Origin: Symbiodinium kawagutii
Lineage: Eukaryota; Sar; Dinophyceae; Suessiales; Symbiodiniaceae
Reading direction: 5' to 3'
DNA length: 64,000 bases
NCBI GenBank assembly: GCA_009767595.1
Contig: VSDK01016457.1
Coordinates: 551,777 to 615,776 of the forward strand
Shown here: positions 47,011 through 57,400 of the stretch, in pieces
How the letters are laid out: each line of letters opens with the position of its first letter
Numbering within the stretch: the stretch's first letter is position 1
Made by a program: the position numbers and the translations under genes
The notes under the pieces: generated by a model
What the model was told of the DNA's origin: nothing
The model's database searches: none
The model's input: only the letters and a program-made list of their open reading frames with translations

Positions 47011-47717
47011 TATTACTACTCATCATCAACGGTGATTGGATTTAATAAGTGGATATTGATGGTCGATGATTGTTAGTTATCTATGGTCCCGAACGAATAA
47101 TGATGCTTGATGAACAGCCACTAATCACAGTTCGACGAATGTTTGTCAGTGGGGATAATGAACAAGTGAACAAGCACAAACAATTGGGCCCCTCACTATG
47201 CCAACCAGGGCCAGTATGGCATTCTCGGATTTTCCGCTCACTCTTGGGGGAACTCAGCCACACAACGCCAAGTAAATCGACATACAAGTCTATGATCGTG
47301 AATCTTGAAGTTACTCAATCTCACTCACACTTACTCCACTATAATTACTCCACTTATCCCACAGAATTCCTCCATTTATCTCCACTTTCTGTGCGAGTCA
47401 TCGCTCCGTTCTCGGAGCTTTGATTTCTCTTCGCGATTTCTGTTTCGGCGTCTCCTCTGAGGTCCGGTCTTTGCTCCCGCAAGGGGGGCCCAAATCTTTG
47501 AGCCGAGAAAGGGCGCCGAAACCACCATGGTCTGCACACTGCACATGGGTCCCACATGGCCACTGGACGCCAAGTCTGCACCAGGTCCATCTTGGCACGA
47601 GCATTTTCACAGCGCACGGCTGCTGCGTGGAGCCCAATGGACTCAAATCATTGTGAGACGAGCAGAGGGACAATGGCTCCAACGAACAGAACTTTCCAAA
47701 CCTCGAGGGACACAGCA

Positions 47718-47824
47718 GGGGGTTCTTAAAATACGGGACCCTCCAAGACTCCAAAATGGTTGGTTTATTGCTACAAATGACTAATATTGGATGATCTGGG
47801 GGTACCCCCATTTCAAGAAACCAC
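47718..47824. mobile_element. MITE-B copy 3
   Basis: GGGGTTCTTAAAATACGGG at the left pairs imperfectly with TTTCAAGAAACCACC at the right. The middle has TTTATTGCTACAAATGACTA and GGGGGTACCCCC. Confidence 0.65.
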
Positions 47825-48649
47825 CACCCCATCTTGACACCACGAGAATCCACGAGACCTCATGGGCAAACGAGGGCTGCTTTGCTGAGCCTTGCTGACA
47901 CTACATGTTCCATATATAGTTTGCCTTTTTTGTCAACGTCCGAGCAAGTGGTACATTCAATGCGAACAGTCGACGTCGTCTTAACACAGGCACGAACAAG
48001 GATTCTGGATACTGGGATGCTGCTTCAACGGAACCTTGTATGGAAATCTCAAAAAGGTTCAAAGAGTGGCACAAGAATGAAGAGTCGCTGAGCGTCAGCC
48101 TCACTCTCTGCATTCAAGACTGTATACACCCTGTGAGACGGCCCGATTTGTCGAGCTGCTTGTTTCAGCTTGAATCGAAGCTCATCAAATCAGGCAAGAA
48201 TGGTATTTCCTCAGTCACCCTCAAACCCCACCGTGAAAAAAACACGTTATTTTGCTGGCGGAAACTTCCTGCATGTGGGGGAACAACCCCTCCAAGAAAA
48301 CGCAGGTAGGCGGAACACAGGATGAGACAATGGAGGACTAGGTTGAAGCGTGGCGAAATCTGAGGGTGGTGCCTCCAAATGGGTTTGTCCATGTGCGTCC
48401 ATAAAATGGTGATACTAACAATACGACAATAGCCACTAGTCACTAGTAATGGGGAAACCATCGGTTTCGTGGGTACACCATTCTTGGACAAACCCAAATC
48501 GTGAAAGTGCCATCACCGTAAAAATGTTTGGACATCATGACGTCGTGCGTTGAGAGTCCATCGCAGTATCGCAATGGCAGACTCCAACGCAAACGGCAAT
48601 GGCAACCTGCACCTTGTGCTGTGGAACACAGACGTCCAGGATAAGTATA

Positions 48650-48734
48650 TGGGTATGGGTCAATATTAACCAACCAACCAACGGAAAATTCACCAAGAAT
48701 AACAGAGAAAACAATGGGTTTTGACCCACAGCCA
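48650..48734. mobile_element. MITE-A copy 7 (shortened)
   Basis: TGGGTATGGGTCAATATTAA opens and TTTTGACCCACAGCCA closes this 85-bp copy. AACCAACCAACC and GAGAAAACAATGG remain from the interior, and the CCAGGGG block is lost. Confidence 0.7.
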
Positions 48735-51280
48735 CATGTTGACAAGTAGAAAAGTGAAATCGAAATTGTGTGACTAATTAAACGTGACTCGTTTGCAAAT
48801 GACACCAATTGCTGGATGCGATTTTGCACCACAACACCGTGCTGGTCAGCCCTCCTAGATGCCACTAAGCTTCGCTTGGACAACGATCAAGCTTGGACAA
48901 TACAGCAGCACTGGTGTGAATTTCTTGTTCTGAATATTTGGAAACATGTTCTTGCACAAAGACAACAAGAATGTAAATCATCTATAATGATCTATAATGA
49001 ATATCATGCATCATCCAATATCATCCACGCGTCTATCTTCGACCAATAGTGCAGCCAATTTTGCATGACTCGAAGCTCAGAGCGTACTACTGCCAGGTGT
49101 CACCAAATGCAGCCCAACCTCTGAGTGAAGATCTTGGAGCAAAACAGCAAAAAGATGCAACTGAAGTTCAGTACTGAGCGAAAGCCATGTGTCCAGTGGT
49201 GCCATGTCAAGCGCTGAGATCGAGGCAACGGATGTTGCAAGGGCTCCTGGAGTAAGAGCCCCAGTGCCACCTGTTGAAGTTTGCCTTAACCCCCAGAAGT
49301 TGTCCATTCAAAAGATGATCTGCGGCTTAAGGTTTTCAAGGTTAAGGCTTGAGATTCATGTTTGTGGTCTCCAAAATGTATAGCTTTCGGCCACTGCCAT
49401 TCGCTTGATTCCCACCACGGTTTCGGACACCACAACATATCACTCCCCAGGCTGTTTCTCCTGCATGGACGGCACCAGATCTGGTAGGCAATTCATGTCG
49501 GATCGGGCCTCGGTACCACCATGGGCTCACCCTCGTGATGCCAGGAGGACTGCAGAAACTGCTTTCGGAAACTGTTTAGGACTATCTTTTCAAGACTATG
49601 TGATAACAGAGACACATTCCAAACCCCTGGTGGCAATGGGGGAGCCACTGTTGTCTTTTTGAAACAAGACCCGTGGTAGACATAGTGTGGGAAACAAACA
49701 AGCGAAAAACCTACTCTCAGTTCCTTTCTACCCTCTACAGCTCTTTTCGTTGACAAAAGGCTCCGTTTGAAATACTGCTATGTTTGAGGCCTCGCCATCA
49801 TATCCACCATTTGGTGTGGTGAAGTGAATCACAGCTTGTTTGGTGCAACAAAGGCCATACTAAGTATGAACAGCCTAATACTAGAGATGCATCCGATGAC
49901 CTGAGAAATGTGACGATGTTGTTTCATGCCTCAGCATTGCATAAATATCTGTGGTTGGTCACGTGAAAAAACAACCAAATCATAAAATGTTTTTTCCCAA
50001 CGCAAGTTCTTGAATTTGGAATATGCATTGTTGACGTTGGAACACCTTACCATTAGTGGTTCGCATGGTGGACCACCCTTCACCATCAACCATCATGGAC
50101 CCATCACTATCCTATTGACTATCACTCTCTGTTTGAACATCTGGAAAACCATCTCACAAGCAATCGTCAATCGTCAAGACTCCTTAGCCATCTCATTCGC
50201 AAACATTAATTGACGGCTTGGTGGTTGAACCACCCCTCTGAAAAATATCAATCAATTGACCACGCATCCCAAATACTGTGTCAAAATCAAAAAATGATTA
50301 AAAATCACCCACCACTTCACTATCTTTAGCCATCACCTCCTACTGATGGCTATCCATCAAGCGCATCATTCCTCAGTACCAGACTCTACTGGCGCCTCTC
50401 GATGCGCCTCTTCGTGCAACGTTGCCGTGTCCCAGCGGTGCTAGTGGCATCCCAACGTGAGCCATTGTTGTAGCGCGTTTCTAGGCATACTCTCAATCAT
50501 CATGGTAAAACACCACTACTTTGGTAAGGACATCTTTCACGGCTATGTCTGGCATACCATCAGCATCTACCATCATGGTGAATTTCCTTTAATTCCTAAG
50601 GACAGTGGGCACCCTGGAGTCCAAATAATTGGATCGCAATCATGTGCACTACTGTAAGGTGATCCCGCTGCTCCACCTCCATTGCGCCGGTTGGCTGCTT
50701 CCAAACCTTTGGCGGTGCTCATGGATCATAAATGGTAGATCCTAAGTGATGCTAATCTCTTTGATGGTAATCACAAACTATCTATGCTCTAGCTGGTGGT
50801 GGTTTATTTTTATGGATCTATCATCAAATAGTAATTCCATAGTAATTGCATGTAGATCATGTAGTTCCTTACCATGCAGTCTCGAACAATCGCAGCCCAT
50901 GGTTTCCGACGCGGCAGCGGCACGACCCGTCGTGATCTGACCTCGGCCGCAGCCATGGGTTGGTCCATAGTGGTACCCCATCGAAAGGCCGTGGGGAAGC
51001 CATTGAAGATCAGGGGCAGCACTGCAGCGTCAAGCTGGGGGTTACACCATCATCCTGTTTCGACAGGCTCACCGGTCACCGCAGTGGTCTGGTCTGCTTT
51101 TTCAGGGCTGAAATTGGAACTGGGCTTCCTGAAGACTTCCTGAAACCTCCGTTTGGAGGTCAGGAAATGCATTTGTTTGGGCAATTCTGCAGCTTGCAGA
51201 GAATAGCCCGTGTAGATCCGTCTAGATCATTTACATCGCAACAAGCTCTCGTTTGCAGACATTTTCTGCGAAACGAGTGC

Positions 51281-54200
51281 TCAATCAACGGGGTTCTTTG
51301 CACTGAGTTGAGCAGACGCAAGGTCACCCAGAACTTCTGAAGGATCAATGTCCATCCGCTGGGCTATTTCCTTGAGCAGCATCAGAAACTCAAAGCTGAA
51401 GGAATCCAGCCCGTCCAGTTGTGTCCTTGTGACGCAACAACTGACCAGAACCTCCTGAAAGGTGAGCCCCATGAAGTTATTTGCTGTTTCTTTTCATCAC
51501 TAATTGTGTTTCTTTTTCATGTTGGTGTGTTTGACGCTGTTTGACTGTTTCACCGACATGCTAGCATCCGCTACCAAATCCATGACCCCATCATAGCACA
51601 CGCAATAAGCAACGTGGGAGTGGCCGATTGCATACTTTCTCCTTAGGCTCACCAAATCACTTCTTTTCCCCAGAAAGGTTTACAGCAAGGAAGTTCCCTC
51701 CGCAGCTCTCCTGGTTTGTTGTGCCTGTCTTCTCAGATCGACCTGTCGCGCGGGACCTCGAATGTTGATGCACCCGTGGACGAATTCACTTTCTCCGATT
51801 CGATGATCTCCATCCTGTCCAGACTGGGATGCAAGCAGGGCCCGAAGCAGCAAACAGTCGATGGATCTTGGATGACGGGTTGCTATATTCATGATACCCG
51901 TCAACGTGAGCTTGGGGGGGGCGATTATTTAGCAGGATGGTTCCAAACTGCCGGGAATGTCCTCTTCTAAGAGGTCCGAAGAAGGGGTGAAGGACAAGCA
52001 ACTCGCACGCTTCAACCCCTGGTTTCTAAGAATTGACCCTGGACTGGAAGCTTGCATGTTTCCAAAGAACAGATTCCGAGAGTTCAATGAAAGCGATGTT
52101 CTCCACTTCTGAAACAATGTCCTGGTTTACTCCCTATGAAACCGCTTTGCACTCAGAAAAGTGCTGTGCAAAAAATGTGGTTTGCAAAAGCGCACCCCTA
52201 AAGTTGGGACGCAGTCTAACATGATTTCGACTTGTTGAAATGTGTGGTTCCGGTCCTCCGTCGTTTATCAACTTCAAAAGTACCCAAATCCTTTTTTTGT
52301 GAGCTTTTTTCCTTTTGCGGTGTATGGTTTCATCGTGTTTCTTCCTGCAAGTTGCTCCAAAAAACGTTAATTCCACTACTTCCTACATGACTCAACGCAC
52401 ATAAATGCAAAATTTGGCAGAATAGCACATGAAGGTCTCATATTTGTCAATATCTATGGGTGACAAACCCTTTTCGACATGAATCTAGTATTTGGACCTC
52501 ATTTGACTTCGGAAGTTTAGTCAGAAGCATTTGGCACCCAGAACCTACTTTCAACTTGCCGGAACCCACCAGAAAATCACATGTGTCTATACAAGGTTTC
52601 CGCATGTCGATAAAAAAACATGATTGATTAATGTGGATCAAGCCAGGCAAATTCTGCCAGAAAATTGACAAAGGGAATCATGACACAGATTGCCTGACAA
52701 TTTGATAATTTGTAATAATATACAAAATATGTTCTGCAAGTGTTAATGACAATTTCATTTGATCTTACTCTTCCGTGCTGTTCTCGTGTGCCATGACCCT
52801 GTAGTTCGCTGTCCTTGTCCAAACTCCGGAACAGAGTCCAAGCATCTTCAGCTTTCAGCCCCAGTGCTTCAAATAGTGCTTTTGTTGTTTCCACCTGGAA
52901 ACCTTTCTCAAACTCTTTGATCGTGATGGTGCCGCTGCCATCCTGCCAATGGACCACTTTGAACCCTTCCAATATTGTAATCGTATGGGTTCAACATGTC
53001 GCTTCGAATCTGGCATCAGATTGGTATCTTTTCGTTGCCTTTGTGTACTACAAGAAAACAAACCTGATCAGGGCCTTGTCCATCAAGCGGAACAAGTCCG
53101 CAAAAGCCTGACGAATTCGTTCTTGTTCATTGACCATAGACTGTACCATGATTTCATGGTCTTGTTCGGCACTCGCAATGGCGCTGTGGCAAAATACCTT
53201 AGGAAACATTGACAGCAAACATATCTGTTTGCATGGCGCACAGTAATTGCTTCATCCAAGTGTATATTGCCGTGCTGCAGAATTGCCACTCGAAAATGTA
53301 TATAAACAAGATGTGGCGACATTTTGAAAAATACCCTCGGCAACAATGTTCAAAACCACGGAGAAATGTCATTTTTTGTTTTTGGTCACAAGCTAGGTAA
53401 AATTTTTTGGTTGCCAGCAAACTCCCTTCCGTGGGAAGAAGTTTGGAAAGTTGGGAAACTTTTGCTGACCCAAGCGTCGCCAGTCATCACATTTAACACG
53501 GCGAAGCAGCAGAAAGCCTGGGGCGCGGTCATCCAAGCTTGGTAGCACGGTTGGCAGATGTGCAAAAAGTATCAAAGTGTTGGCGATTGAATTCCCCACA
53601 TGTCAGGTGAGGGTTGTTAGATTTTATCAGAGCTGCGCTTCCTCCTTCTCCTCTTCCTCCTCTTCCATCTCCACCGCAACTGCCACTGTCCGATCTCAGT
53701 GAGCACCGCTGGGCCTCAACCGCCAATGCCCGATCTCAGTGAGCGCCGCTGGGCCTCAACCGCGAATGTCCGATCTCAGTGAGCACCGCCGGACCTCAAC
53801 CGCGAATGCCCGATCTCAGTGAGCACTGCTGGACCTCAAGCGCTAATGTCCGATCTCAGTGAGCACCGCTGGGCCTCAACCGCGAATGTCCGATCTCAGT
53901 GAGCAATGCTGGACCTCAACCGCCACTGTCCGATCTCAGTGAGCACTGCTAGACCTCAACCGCGAATGTCCGAGCCCAGTGAGCACTGCTGGGCCTCAAC
54001 CGCCACTGTCCGATATCAGTCAGCACCGCTGCACCTCAACCGCGAATGTCCGATCTCAGTCAGCACCGCTGGACCTTAACCGCCACTGTCCGAACTCAGT
54101 CGCCAGTGCTCTGCCAGAAGTAAATGCCAGATAGAATGCCAAAAGTATATATCAGAAAGAATCCCAGAAGTATATGTCTATATGTCAGATAGAAGGCCAG

Positions 54201-54347
54201 AAAATATGCCAGAAGATATGTCAAATAGAATGCATGTATGTGTATGTACATAAAAATATATGTGCATATGTGAATACCAGAAGATATGCCCAGCAGATAT
54301 GATGGATAGAATGCCTGTAATTATGTGTATGTGCATGTGCATGTGCA

Positions 54348-54402
<55 letters not shown>

Positions 54403-57400
54403 GCGTGTGTGTGTATGTGTACGCGTGTGCGGATGTATTTGTATGTGCAAGTGTTTGCGCGTGTATTTGTATACATATGTGTATGTGTCTGTTTATGTGC
54501 ATGCGTTTGTGCATGTCTGTGTATTTGTGCATGTGTATGTGCATGCGCATGCATATGTATATGTGCATGTGTATGTGCATGTGTATGTAAATGTGATTGT
54601 GTATGTATCTCTGATTGTGTATGTGTATATGCATGTGTATGTGTATGTATCGAAATATACATATATGTATATCAATATAAACATATGTATATGTGTATGT
54701 GTATGTGTACGTATGTGTATTTGTCTATGTGTATGCCTATGTTTATGTATCTGTGTATGTGTTTGTGTTTGCGTTTGTGTATGTATATGTGATTGTGTAT
54801 GTCTATGGGTGTGCGTTTGAGTATGTCTTGGTATATGTCTATGTGCATGCGTATGTGTATGTAAATCTGTACGTGTATGCGTATGTGTATGTCTATGTAT
54901 ATGTGTATGTGTATGTGCATGTGTATGCATATTTTTACTATATTCGTATATGTGTATGTGTATGCGTATATGTATGTATATGTGTATGTGTATGTGTTTG
55001 CGTTTGTGATGTCCATGTATATGTGTATGTGTATATGTATGTGTATGTGTATGTGTATGTGCATGTGTGTGTATGTATATGTATATATGCATGTGTCTGT
55101 GTATGGGTATGTGCGTGCGCGTGAGCATGTGAATGTGTATGCATGTGTGTACGTGTATGTCCATGTATTTATCCGCATGTATGTGTATGTGCATGTGTAT
55201 GTGTATGTATATGTATATGTGTATGTGTATAGGTATGTGCGTGTGCTTGCATATGTGCATGTGCATGTGGGTGGATATGTGTATGTTTGTATGCATGCAT
55301 GCATGCATGTATGTATGTATGTGACGTACGTAATGTACGTAATGTACGTAATGTACATATGTACGTAATGTATGTAACGTATGTAATATATGTAATATTT
55401 GTAATGTATGTACTGTATGTAATATTTGTAATGTATGTAATGTAATGTAATGTATGTAATGTATGTAATGTATGTAATGTATGTAATGTATGTAATGTAT
55501 GTAATGTAATGTAATGTATGTAATGTATGTAATGTATGTAATGTATGTAATGTATGTAATGTATGTAATGTAATGTAATGTAATGTAATGTAATGTAATG
55601 TAATGTAATGTGAAGTAATGTAATGTAATGTAATGTAATGTATTGTAATGTAATGTATTGTAATGTAATGTAATGTAATGTAATGTATGTATGTATGTAT
55701 GTATGTATGTATGTATGTATGTATGTATGTATGTCTATGTGTGTGTGTGTATGTATGTATGTATGTATGAATGTATGAATGTATGTATGTATGTATGTAC
55801 GTACGTACGTACGTACGTATGTATGTATGTATGTATTTACGTACGTATGTATGTATGTATGTATTTCTGGGGACATGTACTTCAACAATGTATCTCTGTG
55901 ATTTTCACAATGTTATGTCATGGTCTGGATCAGTCGAAGTTAAGTAATTTGGCTTCCACACCCTCCCAACATGCGCTTAGAAAAGTCTTGCTTGGGAAAT
56001 ATGGAGATTAGTCATGATTAGTCGCATGAATTGAAATCATGAAACGGAAAGGGCATTGAAAAAAAAAACTGACAGAGATCAAACCGACGAGGCACCATAT
56101 AACATGTGAATAGCTGAGACCAACCTGCAGGGTGCAACGCAGCAGTTGGTGCCGCCTTTCGGAGGGGTGAATTTGTTCAAATCATTCGAGGATGTCTTAC
56201 ATTTGGGAGGCCAACATCAAAATCAAATAATTATTGCAAGAGCACGAAATGCATAGGAGTTAGGGTCTCAACTCAGGAACCCAAAGGGGAAACTGAAACC
56301 TTGGGAAAATGTAAACCAAGGAACCCCAGCCGATTGTGTGGTCCAATGAATTGGCTGCATGTCGCCATTCCAGACCGCCAGAGATTGCTCGGAAAAGTGT
56401 GTGCATTGAGATTTGAACTGAACCGAAATGTTTTTGCAAGTCACTATCTGTCAAGATCGCGGGAGGCGTGTGCCCTCCAGAAGTGAAATGGGCCAAATTG
56501 GCATCTGCAAAGAGAATCGAGAACAAATAGATGATGATGAATAATAGAATCACGGACCAGACCAATGACTTCAAAGTCACCGCAATGGAGAAGACCAGCA
56601 GCCGCAAAGGTCGAATGAATCGGAGCAAGCGAACAATGCGAAGGCCACGGGCAGAGCGGGCAAGTCGCAAGATGCGCAAAATTCGGAAGCTTCCACTGGC
56701 GAAAGAATCCTGGGTCCATTATTCAAGTTGCAGCAACAAGGCAACTTGCGATGCTCAGTGGCAAAATGCATTGAAGTTCCCAGTTGTCTTCATGGCTTCT
56801 TGGAATAAAATAAGTTTGAAATTTGTATTTAGTTTGAAATTTGTGTTTTTACACACATACATCATATACAATTAAATATGTATCTGTATAAATATCTAAA
56901 TCGCACAATGATTTGTTGTCAAACCATGACGATCCACTCGTTTAAGAATAGTCTTGGTGTATGATGATTATAGCATATGATGATCTATAATCTATGAGAA
57001 TGATCCATTTGGTGGTTTCTCAAAATAGGGGTACCCCCAAATCATCCATTAATAATCATTTATAGTAATAAACCAGCTATTTTTGGGGCCCCCTATTTTG
57101 AGAAACCACCATTTGTTACTTGATTTGCATTTCTTTCGACAGCGTCGCCACGGCATTCGCTCCTCTGTCAGGGCATTCGCTAGATTCTCCACCACGGCAA
57201 TGAAGACCTGGCACCAGTCATGCGACGTCCCGGTGTCCATGAGGGGCGTCAAGGGAAGCAAACGACAAAATCACATGGATATCAATAAGTGAAAACATGC
57301 GTAATATCACGCGTATATTATATATATATATATTACATGGATATCATATCAATAAGTGAAAACATGTTCCCTCCAGCCTTAACGTTCGCCCCACCACATG

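Larger units (their letters stand above)
47011..51280. other. Long spacer with possible unassigned exons
   Basis: Between the channel gene (3' end) and SRP54 (5' end). It holds MITE-B copy 47718-47824 and MITE-A copy 48650-48734. Minus-strand segments with coding character but no family signature lie at 49095-49300 (TELQLHLFAVLLQDLHSEVG), 50385-50465 (GMPLAPLGHGNVARRGAS) and 50870-51060 (GC-rich, PLIFNGFPTAFRWGTTMDQP). They might be extra 3' exons of the channel or a separate small gene. Confidence 0.4.

Noticed and set aside
47398-47853. 151-codon minus-strand frame containing WWFLEMG
   Set aside because: The recognisable part is the translated end of MITE-B copy 3, not a gene.
54178-55888. 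Several 100-270 codon frames rich in His/Ile/Thr or Cys/Met/Val
   Set aside because: They are translations of the TGTGTA/TATG simple repeat in all frames and both strands.
57049-57261. Minus-strand frame VFIAVVENLANALTEERM as a possible S3 exon of the channel
   Set aside because: The exon at 57370-57467 fits the S3-S4 position in exact phase, and this frame runs into MITE-B copy 4.
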